A stretch of 64,000 bases of DNA, taken from Ophioderma brevispina. Lineage: Eukaryota > Echinodermata > Ophiuroidea > Amphilepidida > Ophiodermatidae. This document shows positions 9,576 to 21,524 of this stretch, one piece after another. The notes beneath the pieces were generated by a model. The model was not told the DNA's origin and searched no databases. It saw nothing but the letters and a program-made list of their open reading frames with translations. The stretch spans positions 50,677 to 114,676 of the forward strand of contig JAMKCH010044292.1 of assembly GCA_023653785.1 (NCBI GenBank). Direction: 5' to 3'. Positions within the stretch are counted from its first letter, which is position 1. Each line of letters starts with the position of its first letter. The translations under genes and the position numbers were made by a program.

Positions 9576-12478
9576 GGCCAATGGAATTGGATTGTTAGTT
9601 TCCGGTTGACCGGAAAAAAGGACAAGGTCACTATTTCATTATTCATTATTTCACCCAAATCAATAGTTTACGAGGAATATTCTCACAATTAAGCCACCCC
9701 ACTTGTACCAGACTACACATTCATGTGCAAAATGCATCTAAAATTGAATTAGCCTTTTTTGGGTGGAGATGATGATGAACAGGCATTTTAGACGTGGATG
9801 ATGCCACTGATGGGACTGTAACAAACAGACTCAAGATTTACAATGATTGTACACGTGCGCATAGCCCGGGGGTGCAATGGTACCCCCCCAAAAAAAATGG
9901 TCAATCTGCACAAAGTCCGCCTTTAATCGTGCTGAAGTTTGCAGTTTTTTTTGCCTCCAACGCCGGCCCGAGGCATATTTGAATCGAGGTTCAACTTCTA
10001 ATAAAATTTCCAGAAAAAGTAATGATTTTATACCATAAAATTAATGTCCAAATTGTCAAAAATCGCAGAGTTTCCGGGGCTTCGCCCCCTGGACTGGGCC
10101 CTAAAGCGGGGCCCTGCACCCCACCGTTAGTTCTCGCGCTTCACACTCGAAAGGTCCACTTCTGGAAAATCTGCTCCCCCCCACAAATAAATTCCTGGCT
10201 ATGAGCCTGATTGTAAAATTCATGTGCCAAAACATTTTTGACAACACTGAGTGGTGACCAATTGACTTCAACAGTAGGCCCATCACTACACTAGTACCAG
10301 TAGCCGAGAGAGATTAACCTGGCTAGCCATACCCCCTCCCCCATTTTGGAAGTGACAGTGACGCATATAAAACCGTAATAACACCCCCCCCATTTTTCCA
10401 ATATCGTTGTTGCACCAAAGACCCCCTTAAAAAAAATCTCAACCAAAGACCCCTTATTTTTTTTGAAAATATTACCACTGTCACCGAATGCCCCTGGGTT
10501 GGAAGCACAACCTTACACACATAGATACATTTCGTGATATGTGGTACATACTTAACCGAGCCATATCACAGATCTTAACTGCTTGGGACTCTCACATTCA
10601 TTTCATACTGACACATCATTCATAGCGTGAGTTGAAGAAATGGGGGGGTATGAACAAGTTCACTTTACCTTGTAATCATAGAGCTAGTGAGTGATGTGGG
10701 GTGGTAAATTCAAGTGCGAACGAATGACAACAAATTCAGGTATGCACATTGGCAAGGTAGCGAATTCAGCAGTCTTTGTACACATCAAATGAGCGTCCTG
10801 GAAATGCTCTTTACTGTTTTCGTTTAAGCTTGCTTTTCTCGTCTCAAAAATGTTAAATTTGTTGCTGATTTCAACATTTCCCAAATAATTGATGCCGCCC
10901 ATGCGTCCTGGCAGGCGTTCCTCCGGGTCACCATCAGCCTTCGGACTCGCCGCGCCAGGGACGAACATAAAAATATGTAAACACCATGCATGTCATTATC
11001 AGCAGTAGTAACAGGAGTGCCTACGCTGCGCATGACCCGCTATGCGGGATCTAGCCATTGGTGTGGCGTTATTACAAAAGAGGGCACGATCGTACACAGA
11101 TCGAATCTGTGGTTTGAGTAAAGAATCCTCAACCCACAGAAGATAGGTTAACACTCGATGCGCTGTTGACCGTGTTACACACAAAACTCATAACTGATTT
11201 TACCTGGTTGATGGACTTGTTTCCCTGCTTCAAAGTTAGCGCATTCTACCAAATCAAAGTAATAAAGCAATTGTGAACTTTCAAAACCGTTCACAAAGAT
11301 TTCAAAAATGTGAAGGTCTAATTTGAAAAAAAAAAGAAGAAAAGAGAAAGTAGTGTAAAACTGGATCCGTTTCACTCAGACATACTCAGTATGTGTTGAT
11401 AACACGCTTTAACACAAATGACCTGAGGTCATTTTGAAACATTCCCCTGCTATTTGGAAATCATTACGCATGTAAACTTCAACAAATTGGTGAATATGGA
11501 AGTGTTACATCAATAAAGGCACGTGAAATTTGTAATGGTTAATACGCATTCATATATTGTATTAATTTTGAATTAAAAATGTATTGTTATAAAGATAAGA
11601 AAGAATTATTTTTTATTCGCTAAGTTGATGAAGCAGCCAATTTGGTTATAGGCATTGATTTCCCACGAAGCTCAATGGTGTGCGCGAGTATCCCCGATAC
11701 AACCTGGGAAATATCATGGTCAACCTGTAAACGTGCGAAGTGCTATCTGTATGTTGGTAACTGAACATGGTGATTTTTGGGATATGTGCAGTCACGAAAA
11801 CTGGATTATTCTCTCCCTTGTGTAAAAAGGAGTTTGACATAGACCTTTACGTCACTTATATTATTTATACATGTGAATTTATATCAAACTGCCATGTGGC
11901 ACGAACGATGTGGAAAACTGCGGGAAATTTTGGCGTTTTATGGAGATTTTTTGGATCCAAGTTGGTATGTGTATTAGTTTCTTGAACATGTTACCATGCA
12001 TTTGGGCATAAAACGAATGAATAACTAAATTTGAAAGGGTTTTTAGAGGCACGATAAATTTTGTAATAGGAAATTAAAACCAACGGTCACAAACAGCGCA
12101 ATCGAGTACCTATCGTCTGTGGTTTGAGGATATATTACTCAACCAAGATGCCAGATCTGTGGTAGCACGATCGTACCTTAGGCAATATTTTTGTAGACTA
12201 TCGCAGTAGTGGCAGTCCATCAACATAGAATACATTTCACATACAAATTTTCTTCACTCGTTCATATTTTGTAGAGAGCCTAGACAATCACAGAAAAGTC
12301 TTGGAACTTGCAAATTGGGTTGCCATTTCTGTATTTTTCCTACTGAATTTGACTTAAATATTGGATTTTCAGGAGTTAAATTTGAAAAAATAAAATCTCT
12401 GAATAATGAATTAATGACGCGGGGCCGTTTTCGGACGCGGGCGGTCAACTGAGAACTAACAATCCATTTCCATTGGCC
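9576..12478. mobile_element. 2.9-kb non-autonomous element, TAA target
   Basis: Inverted ends GGCCAATGGAATTGGATTGT (left from 9576) and the matching right end finishing at 12478 agree over about 38 bp with a few mismatches. TAA flanks both sides (9573-9575, 12479-12481). A 3-bp TAA/TTA duplication with a GG terminus is typical of PIF/Harbinger. No transposase frame is visible. Segments 11060-11170 and 12075-12180 are inverted copies of each other ('cacgatcgtac', 'tctgtggtttgag'). The element fills most of the intron between the exons at 9389 and 12709. Confidence 0.65.
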
Positions 12479-12708
12479 TAATCAGCAGTTTTTTGTGGCA
12501 TTTTTGCATAGAATTTGTATAGATTGCTGAAAATATAATGTTAACAAATTTCTCAGCAGAAAGAATTTTACAATGACACCTTTTCACTATGCAGTTGTGT
12601 GACAACAAATGAGAAATCTTAAGTTAGTTGATAAGCTCCAAAAAGGTCACAAATCAACGGAAACCAAAACTGAGACAGTGACTACGGCTGAAACTTAGAC
12701 GATTGCAG

Positions 12709-12741
12709 GCTGTTAATGTAGCTTTGCAGAAGAATTTACGG
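12709..12741 (+). CDS. coiled-coil gene, small exon e
   Basis: A 33-bp phase-0 exon (acceptor 'gattgcag', donor 'g|gtaagg') reading AVNVALQKNLR. It joins the exons before and after in frame. GRIPAP1 has 'RLQAENTALQKN' a little further on, so 'LQAVNVALQKN' across the acceptor looks related; an alternative acceptor at 12698 would add 10 bases but break the phase. The pyrimidine tract is poor. The GRIPAP1 stretch expected just before it was not found. Confidence 0.5.
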
Positions 12742-13639
12742 GTAAGGTTTTCATACTTACCCAGCCCACAGTCTATAAGTGTTGTACCGCCCTTAAAAAA
12801 TAGTGAGAGTTCCATAACTGTTAAATGGCTCGTGAATGTGCAAAACCACCCTGTTGTAAGTAACTTTAAAATGATGTATACATTATTTTCATGAACACGC
12901 TTTTGTGTAGTTAATCAGAAACCATCACTGCCTATCCTTTTAATAAAAGTGGCATGTTTGTAGTTTAAATAAGCTTGCCTCTCGAGCAAAGATCACTGGT
13001 TCAATTTTTTTGTAGGGTGCCACTTCTGGATTTAATTTGCAAAATCTGTTCTGATATACCATTCTTGTCATGTTCATTTGACATGGGCAAATGAACCCTG
13101 AAGCTTGTTTTCCATTCCTGTGTAACGTTGGTGTTTGAATGTTGCAATATGACAATGTTTAAGAATCCCTGCCTCTGAGGTGGGCAGTATTTCCATTTGG
13201 GTAATCAAAGGCTGACCCAGAGATTTTCTGAGGATGCCACCCTAAATTTTGTAAAAAAATGTGAAGTTTTTTGCAATGTACATAATGCTTGTCCACATAC
13301 CAATCACTATGTGAAATAGCTAAGCTCAAATTGATATCCTTCATATCATCACAACGTTTAAGGTAAGAAAAATTCTGGATCCAGAAATTTTGTTTTTAAA
13401 CAGTATCCTATGGTACAGCGTGGTACACATTTGGATTTGCTCAACAAATAAACTTTGTTCACATCAAATTTGGAATTAACAGTTTAGATGACTAATGTTC
13501 AATTCAGTTGACCATTTTCAATAACACCGAAAAAAAGTAAACCTCAATCTCCCAGATTGCCCTTTAAATAAAACATTCTGCACATTTATCTTCTTACTGA
13601 GTTAAATGATTTACTTTTTTGAAATATCCAGGTGTACAG

Positions 13640-13683
13640 GAGAAATTTAGGAAGAAATGGCAGCTTTTGAAAACTGATATTCA
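13640..13683 (+). CDS. coiled-coil gene, small exon f
   Basis: A 44-bp exon (acceptor 'ggtgtacag', donor 'ca|gtaagt') reading EKFRKKWQLLKTDI plus two bases of a Gln codon. It continues the frame of the preceding exon. A first acceptor 8 bp upstream ('atatccag') would break that frame. Basic/hydrophobic spacing suits a coiled coil. It ends in phase 2, which does not match the next exon I see (19548), so at least one exon is missing in between. Confidence 0.5.
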
Positions 13684-14520
13684 GTAAGTATGATTGTTTA
13701 CTTCAAGAATTTATTCACTTAAATCCGCGGAGGGTCCCCTATCCTGCGGGCTTATATATTGGAGATGTTTGATCTAGCTATCTTGATCTGTTTATCTCCA
13801 TTGGTTCTAGCATCACCTGCTTATGTATTTTGATGGTGCAACAAAATGGCCTCTTGGGTCTGGGCATTTAAATGAATGTCCAATGAAATTCAGGTCATAG
13901 TCCCATCTAAACATCATTGGGTCATTGTTGAAAAAATACTGGACTTCTTTTGCATGAAAATGTCTGAGGATTTGTCAAAGTTGCTTAGACTAATTCTTTC
14001 AAGGGTTGTAATGTGAGGTCAGGGATGAGGTGAAAGGTCATCAGGGTCCTTGAGCTGAGGAATATTGAACAAAATGCTTGCTATAGAATGTATTGACGTT
14101 AAGCACACAAATAAGCGGCCAAGATCACGGGGGGGTGTCAGTGTTGAACATTTTGTTTGGCCACTTGAAGTTGAACATTTGTTTGGCACGAAAATAAGAG
14201 AATCATTCAACAAGCTTGCTCAAACTATCCTCCTGGAGAGGCAACTTAGAGGTCATATGAGTCATTCAGGGATATAAGATCAAGTTAAATTTAAAAAGGC
14301 TTGTATAAATTATTGGTTTAATAAGGTTGTTTTAGAAAGAAATGACTGTATTGCTGCGAGATGGGCAGAATGATCCTTGTGGATTGAGTCACATATAGTG
14401 GTGTTCTTAAATTGACATCAAAGGTTATCTAAAGGTTATCTGAAGGGTAAAAATTGCTTAACTATTGTTCCACAGAAGTGATTTGGTATGAAGATTTAAA
14501 GGTTACATGCCAAGATTGAT

Positions 14521-15446
14521 TAGTAGAAGACCAGGCCTTGTAGATCCCGTGACCAACTCTGAAGACAAAGATTTGAAGGGGCGTCTTGGGGTCCCTGATC
14601 GATATTGAAAGGTTTTTGACTTTCTTGCCATTTTCAAAATTTCCGGCATTTTGGGGAGGGGCAAAGAAAGTTAACACGGGGTAAAATTTGTGAGAACTGT
14701 CGCAATTATTGAATATGCAGGTCATTTACTCGCCTTAGTTCATAAGGAAATCTAAAATGTATCGTTTGTTTATATTCAGACTTCAATGAGGACGCTATGG
14801 CCAAAAATTACACAGGTCCAATGACTTCATTCAAGGTCAAAATGTTAATATAAACCCGATTTGTGACTATGTGTCTATTATGTTGTTTGTGCAATGCAAA
14901 TTCAATTTGCAATCTTTAGTTCAAATATTATTCTTTATTCTTGACCTTGAATGCAAAATGACCTCAAATAGCCGCCATTTTTTACATTTTAAGGTCACGA
15001 CTAATATTTGAACATTTAACAGTTGCAAATTGAATTTTTCCATGCACAAAAAGTAATAATTAGACACATCGTTATAAATCGTTTTTTATATTAACACTTT
15101 TGCCTTTACTTTAAGGTTCATTGTGACCTTGGGACAATTTTTGGCCATAGCACCTCATTCGCAAGTCGGATCTATAACAAACTATCCATTTTTAGATTCC
15201 GATGATAAGACCGCGTAATTGGACATGCATATTACTTCAATTGCGACCGTTCCAATTTTTACCCCGTTTTAGCCCCCGCCCCCCCCAACTTTTGTTTGCC
15301 CTTCCCCAAAATGCCAGAAAATTGAAACGGCAAGCCCTAGTCAAAAACTTTCAAGGCAGGTCGATCAGGGACCCCCAAGAATCCTTCAAATCTTTTCTCC
15401 GGAGTTTTGGTCACAAAGGATTACAGGCTGGTTGTCTTCTATACTT
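14521..15446. mobile_element. foldback element, arms about 440 bp
   Basis: The sequence from 14521 inward ('agaagaccaggcc', 'gtccctgatcga', 'aaaatttccggcatttt', 'gctatggccaaaaatt', 'gcaaattcaatttgca') recurs as the complement from 15446 backward, with centre near 14975. Arms are diverged by perhaps 15-20%. The open frames at 14462-14725 and 15202-15450 are the two arms read on opposite strands, not genes. Confidence 0.75.
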
Positions 15447-15549
15447 ATGATTTGTAATGACAAACGTCAAGCTGTGAAGGTCAAAGTTCCATACAGGTCA
15501 ACTGGCCTGTGGTATAGCCATTGACCTCTACAAAATTGATAGCAGGGCT

Positions 15550-17400
15550 GCCGCACCGTGAATAGTCGCCGAATGAAAACCACAGGAAGTTGCAATTTTC
15601 CCCTTCTTATAATGGCTATCACTTTATTGTCTCTTCAAGTTAAACCAATTTTTGTATAACAATAGAAGAAGTGTTGTGGAATGTGTGCACCAGCCCCACA
15701 CCACCAGGTGTATGCATTATTTTCCTAACCGCCACTTGAGAGGGCAAAAAGCAACTTCCTGTGAGTTTCAATCGGGGGGGGCGGGGGGGGGGCGCCTCAG
15801 CCCCTATCCATGTGTAGAGGTCAGTGGGTGGTATAATACACTTTAAGTGTGCTAATCTGCTGACCATTGGGATGCATTTGTTTCTGAATGGGAAGCTAGG
15901 TGTTATAATATTTTCTTTATTCAAATCTGAATTACTTCTTATATCCTAAATGTTGTATAATTTGGATTTCTTTTTACTCCGTTAGTAAGATTGTTTTAAA
16001 TGGGATTTTTTTATTTACCTTAACAGCACTTTAAATCATAACTAACATGAGTTAGAAGATAGTGGTTCCAAATTGTTGGATAGAGACCCTCACTCTGCTT
16101 CGTAGCTGATGGAGATAGCACTATAGGGACCGAAGGGAAGGTAGGGGTTGAGGTTGCACATATGATCCCATGGAAACAGGTGAGGAAATATCTGGTCTTG
16201 TTCACCCTGATATATAAAGAGATAGTTATCAATCTCACATAATATAATAGGGATGACTTGTTTGTTTGGATGAAACACAATATGATGAAATGCATTTAGG
16301 AGATTGATCCTACATGTAGCAAATTGAACACTACCATCTTGGAACACTTTCTAGTATTGAGCACGCTATGCAAGTTGATATAGGCTTGTGCTGCATATTG
16401 TCTGATATAACTCATCTCTCCGGCCGGGGGATCAGCGCAGTCAGCACGATGCTGTGGGTCAAGGTCGGGGAGGGTGTGCTGACACTGGCGGTGGTCAAAA
16501 ACACAGCAGAAGAATCCATCAGCATGCAGGACTCCAGTGACAGGTCAAAGACCCATTTAAATCGTCCTTACTAGTTCTCTGGGGAAGGCTACTTGTGGTT
16601 GACATTTAAATCTTATTCTGCAGGAAATTCAATGTCAGCCCTTTGAACTGCATTCCCCAAATATTGACAATATCCTCAGGCAGACTTTTCAACTGCGTTC
16701 CCAAGTCAGGTTGAAATAGTATGCACAAGATCGACCAATTGTAATTGTGCTGATGTACCAACTGAATTGAGGGGCGGACCCAAATCGGTACAGTGTTCCA
16801 GCACTTATGTAACAATATTGTAGGTGTCAAATTATATAGAATATGGATGTCCGAAGGTAAGAAGGAGATAGAACTATGTTGTTGGGAACAACATGAGCTC
16901 TTACCATGTATAGACAGGTCCTCTAATGCGAGGGGATAGGGGGGAGGCAGCTGATATAACAAATGAAGCTTGGTATCACTTTACCAGGATTCTTAAGTGT
17001 CAGGAGAGAGCGACACAAGTGGGGATGGGATGTTGTTCGGGGCAACAGTATGATTATATCCATGGAGAGGGGGTCACTAACAGTGTAGGGGATGTAGCAA
17101 ATGGCTTAGTATCACTCTGCAAAGGAAATGGGACGGGAAGACAGAGTGGAGGAGTTGTTGGGGCCACATTGATAGGATGAATAACCACAGAAGACTGACC
17201 AATCACAGGTGTATTTTGATCTAATAACATGAGCTTGGTTATTTGCGTGTACTCATACATGTTTGAAGATAATCGTTGTACCATTTTTGGCAGCAAGAAA
17301 TAAAGCAGTGATAACTGCTGTTGAAGAATATACAAATCTAATATTAAAGGTGTACTACCGATCTGTAGCCTCAATCCACCCACTCCACCTCATCAACTCA
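15550..17400. other. unidentified block with minus-strand coding-like remnants
   Basis: Minus-strand frames of 85-118 residues lie end to end from 17383 to 16020 (17383-17054, 16962-16606, 16347-16090) with shifts between them. The pieces have ordinary, not low-complexity, composition ('MCNLNPYLPFGPYSAIS', 'KSLPEDIVNIWGMQFKG'). No motif of a known transposon or cellular protein is recognised. It could be a decayed element gene or chance. Confidence 0.25.
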
Positions 17401-18739
17401 AAATTTTTGGATATTCATTAAAAGCTGAATCTCTTTTAGTTTAACTGCAAATAAGTTGGCGGAACTCTTTTTCCCATTTAGATCTACCAAGTACTTCTGG
17501 GTTGCTTACGGTTACCGGAAAATTGTACAGTATCTTTGTCGATAATTGTAATACACAGAATTAACCTCCTCATGTTAAACTGGTAATATCGGATTACAAA
17601 TGAATTTGGAATTAGGTATGTTTGTGATGACCTTTTCTAGAAACAAGATATTATCGATGAATCGGGTGGGATCCTTTAAGTAGTAAGAATTTTTTTTAGT
17701 GATTTAGTATGAATGAAGATGGATTGAGATATGCTCTCCTTATATCAAATTCTATTACCTCTTCTGCCCATTATTGCAAATGGTGCATTCTGTTGTGACC
17801 AGTTTGCATTAACTCTGGCAGAAATGGGATGTGAATGTTTTTTCTTCTTGTAATCAGCTGTTTTTGGTAATAGAATAAAAAAACTAAAGGGTTTTGCAGT
17901 AATCAACCTATTGCTGCTAATGTATCTTCGGTCTGAAAATCTTTAAAAATAATGGGACTTGGCTGCACCTCGCCCATTATTTAATTTTTCCGACCTGGAC
18001 TGCTTCTATGACACTACACACCCTTTATTTCATAAAATTAGGTCGTACATCTGTTCTTTACTTCAAAATGGTGTATTACTTTAGAATAAAATCCAAATCC
18101 CTTAACATGCTTTTTCTTATGTTGTAAAAGAGGATACAATTAAGCGAACAGGAAGGGACCAAGTAGAGCACACTTAAAAGTCCATGGAGAGTAATTTTGT
18201 TAATATGTGCTTGTATAATTGTTGTAATATGGTCTATTAACTAGTTTTTTGCCCACCCCTTTGTGACTTACACCTACCTTAAACAGAAGTAAAACAAAAC
18301 AATACATACAATGTTGGTAATTGTTTTGTTGTGTGTTAAGTGCAAATGGTGAGCAGGTTTCTTGTAAATATTTTCCATATGGCTATAGTATATTTTTGAT
18401 TTGCAACTCATCCTCACATCATTTTTGTGTCTAACTCTGCATTTCTCCATTTCTCACAAAATATTATTTGATTTTTTTTCATCAATTTCTCATGAAGTAT
18501 TTTTTTTTTCATCTATGACTTGAATGTGTTTGTATGACTTAAAGTGTCTTACCAAATAGAGGTTGAATAAGTAATGGATTTGCCTGTGAACATACCCCCC
18601 CCCCCCCCCCGTCAGCTCAACTTAATAGAAAAAGGGAAAGGAAGTCAAAGGGTGTCATTCAGGAAAAGCGAGGATAGAAAAAAAGTGGAGAAAATGAGGT
18701 TATCACATAAAGAACTTTCCATTGAGCATCGAGCATTTT

Positions 18740-19104
18740 ACCCATAGGCGTTGCCCAGGAAATTTTAATTGAGGGTTGGCTTGACTAAAGTAGTTCGAAC
18801 CATGAGAGCGAAGCGTAGCAGAGCGACTAACGGGTTGGGTCGAAGGGGCACCGCCCCGCGGGGGTCAGGGGCAGAGCCCCAATAGCTAATGATGTTTAGG
18901 GTTTACAAGACCTGAAAACGCCTTGCCTTGCGTACTTCTTTCGACCCTTTTTGATCCGCATTCGCATGAAAAAAATCACAGAAATGTACCATACCATCAT
19001 CCATTTGTTCTTCTTCTTTTCCCCTTCTCTTTTCCTCTTTTTTCTTTCTCCCTTCTTTTTTCTTGAGAACTTTGAGGGGGACATAAAGCCAGGAGGCATG
19101 CTTT

Positions 19105-19181
<77 letters not shown>
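18740..19181 (+). mobile_element. probable retroposed element with 74-nt poly(A)
   Basis: A run of about 74 A (19108-19181) follows 'ggacataaagccaggaggcatgc'. A close match to that word ('ggacataaagccagaaagcatgc') stands at 24698-24720 without the long A run. Upstream, 18830-18890 is GC-rich ('ggcaccgccccgcgggggtc'). This looks like the 3' end of a poly(A)-tailed retroposon. The 5' border is not determined. Confidence 0.4.
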
Positions 19182-19186
<5 letters not shown>

Positions 19187-19547
19187 ACTGGCACAAGCAT
19201 TCAGCGAAGATAGCCGACTTCAGTGCCCCAAGTGACTCCAGGTAGAGGTCACTCAAGGGTCAATCACAGTGCAGTCCTGTGATACGATCATGTTGATGCC
19301 TTTCCTTTATGTTTTTAATTCATCAGATATTTTGTCACATCTCACATCAAGTTAAAGGCAAAAGCTGGAGATACTATTGAAGAATACAGTGTTGTATGCA
19401 TCGACCTGTGTTATTGAGTTGAATCACAAGCCACGCTGTTGTCTCAATGACACAGCCAATTTGCAGCTTCTCTTCTGCATGCCATACTGCTCTACTGAAG
19501 TAGAACCAGGGCTTTTTTCTATTGGCATGATTTGGTGTGTTCTCCAG

Positions 19548-19605
19548 GCAAAAATCCGGCCTCGCAAAGATGGATCTTTGCCAAAGAGAATTTCCCTGGT
19601 AGAAA
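19548..19605 (+). CDS. unidentified gene or 3' part of coiled-coil gene, exon g
   Basis: A 58-bp exon (acceptor 'gttctccag', donor 'a|gtaaga') reading AKIRPRKDGSLPKRISLVE plus one base. The next exon completes the codon as Lys. The basic content (RPRK, PKR) suggests a linker or an interaction motif. I do not recognise the protein. Its phase-0 start does not fit the exon ending at 13683 directly. Confidence 0.6.
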
Positions 19606-19897
19606 GTAAGAACTTGCAGAGGTCATTTTCTATTAAACAGTTTTAATCCTTTTGCTGAAAATATCTGTTCAATAGAAAAATTCTTATTCTGTATGCCATG
19701 CATTTATTTCATGTGTGTACTGATACCAACTGCTGTAGGTGTACCTGCAAAATAATTACTTTGCCATGTACAGAAGATATTGACCTGTTGTCCAATGGAG
19801 AAATGCAGAAACATGTTCACATACATCATTTTATTTTGCCTGCACACGCTGCATGCTTATCATTCGTGTATTATTGCTCTTTGTGTATATGTTGCAG

Positions 19898-19996
19898 AGT
19901 TGAATAGGTTGCTGAATTCAGAGTTTGAAGCTTTCGTTGAAGACCTTAAGTTATCCGCTGTCACTAGTGATTTTGATGATGATATTGAACCCAAAG
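19898..19996 (+). CDS. unidentified gene, exon h
   Basis: A 99-bp exon (acceptor 'atatgttgcag', donor 'g|gtttgt'). With the carried base it reads KLNRLLNSEFEAFVEDLKLS and then AVTSDFDDDIEPK, ending in phase 1. It looks like an amphipathic helix followed by an acidic loop (DFDDDIE). It fits in frame between the exons at 19548 and 22626. Confidence 0.65.
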
Positions 19997-20147
19997 GTTT
20001 GTGTAGCTTAGCTTTTGTTGTGTTCCTTGTAGTAGAGCTGTGTATATGTTTTGGCTGCATCTACAAAGCAATATGCTGCAACTCTTGTCTCTTATTTAGG
20101 GATGTGTTTTGGCATTTCTTGGAAGGAGCATAACCGCTTTTTGTTAA

Positions 20148-20487
20148 AGGTGCAACGAGAGATTTCACATAACAGGTGTCCCTAAAAATGTGAAAATTCA
20201 GATTTTTGCACTAATGTAAAACTGTCTATCAAAAATATCCCCATCTGAAAGGATTAAGCCGAGAACTTTTTTTGGTACAAAAATTGTGAATTTCTCATTT
20301 CCTATAGGAGCAAATACAAAATTCAGCCTATGTTTTCTATTGAAATATAAGCATAAAAAAATCACCTTTTGTTTTCAAGTTACTTCTGTAGCCAAATAAA
20401 AGGTGGGAATCTATTGAGTATCTAATCTATATGAAATCACTACATATCACAGAAAATACGGATGACTTGAAATCTCTTGTTGCACCT
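20148..20487. mobile_element. TTAA MITE, 340 bp
   Basis: Terminal inverted repeats AGGTGCAACGAGAGATTTCA and, on the right, its near-complement ending at 20487 are flanked by TTAA (20144-20147, 20488-20491). No reading frame. A related right end is present at 53985-54024, also followed by TTAA (54025-54028). Confidence 0.75.
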
Positions 20488-20999
20488 TTAATTTCGAATG
20501 CAGGCATCAACCTGAACATTTGACTTATCCCTCAAAATAAGGTGACAATTTACTCTGGATTTTCATTAAACAACAAAATTAAAAAATCTTGACCAAATTT
20601 ATTCTTAGATTTGTTTTATCTTGAAGTGGTAATATTATTTGAGACTGGTAAAATCATGAACTAAATATTTCAGGAAAAGAGCAAACCTCATATTAACCTC
20701 GATCAAGGAAGATTGTTGGACGGTGAAAAAAGTCAAAGCTTGAGGGTGTGGGTTCAAGATATAGTTATTGATGCCTGTATAAGCATTCCAAGTTTTTGAT
20801 CAGTGGCCCTTGAAGTGGTTCCTCAGGTACATCGCCTGAGGAATGAAGTCTATTGACAGTAGTTGTAATAGTGGTTCTCTACAGCTGTATAAATTGGCAA
20901 AATATTTTATTTTTAAATTTTGGTTTGTTCTACTTGTGTACTAACTTTCAGAAACATCACTAAATGTCCATTTAAAGAGTCATATAATTAGAAAATTAA

Positions 21000-21524
21000 G
21001 GGATTAGCAGCGATAATGCAAGAGAACGGAAAAAATGTGGAATTGCATGTTTTTAACTTATAAATCGGGGAAAAGTGTGTACAATTAGAAAAACCTCACC
21101 AAATAGTGAAAAAATGAAGTATTCAAGGAAATGTGCCATAGAGTCTCCCGCAAATAGACATACAGCGACGGCGTCTCAAAATCTGCACTAAAAGCTGATT
21201 GCGGTTTACACCAGTACAGAATAAACTAATGTCAATAATGTTTGTGTTTGAGGTCAAACTGTATTGATCATGGTGCACAAAATCATGCGGAAATCAGTGA
21301 TATTCACCGGGAAAGGCTTTTTTGAGCTCAAGTCAGAATTTTGTTACGCACGTATAGAAATTACAGAATCAGATAAAAAGTACTGCCTTGTCTTTAATAC
21401 AACAATTTCAAGCCAACCACTTGCAGGTTATGTTCACATATCCATGCCAATAACAAAAATATAAAAATATGAATTTTGATGATTATTTTCGATGTTTCGG
21501 ATTAGCAAATCACTGCTAATCCCT
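21000..21524. mobile_element. TTAA MITE family 1, copy 2 (525 bp)
   Basis: Inverted ends GGGATTAGCAGCGAT (left) and ATCACTGCTAATCCCT (right) are flanked by TTAA (20996-20999, 21525-21528). One A seems lost at the left terminus. It is the reverse-oriented sister of 6634-7164. No frame of its own. Confidence 0.75.

Noticed and set aside
18662..18683. Possible 22-bp linking exon (KSEDRKK) between 13683 and 19548
   Set aside because: It would repair the phase, but the pyrimidine tract and the donor (gtggag) are poor and there is no independent support.
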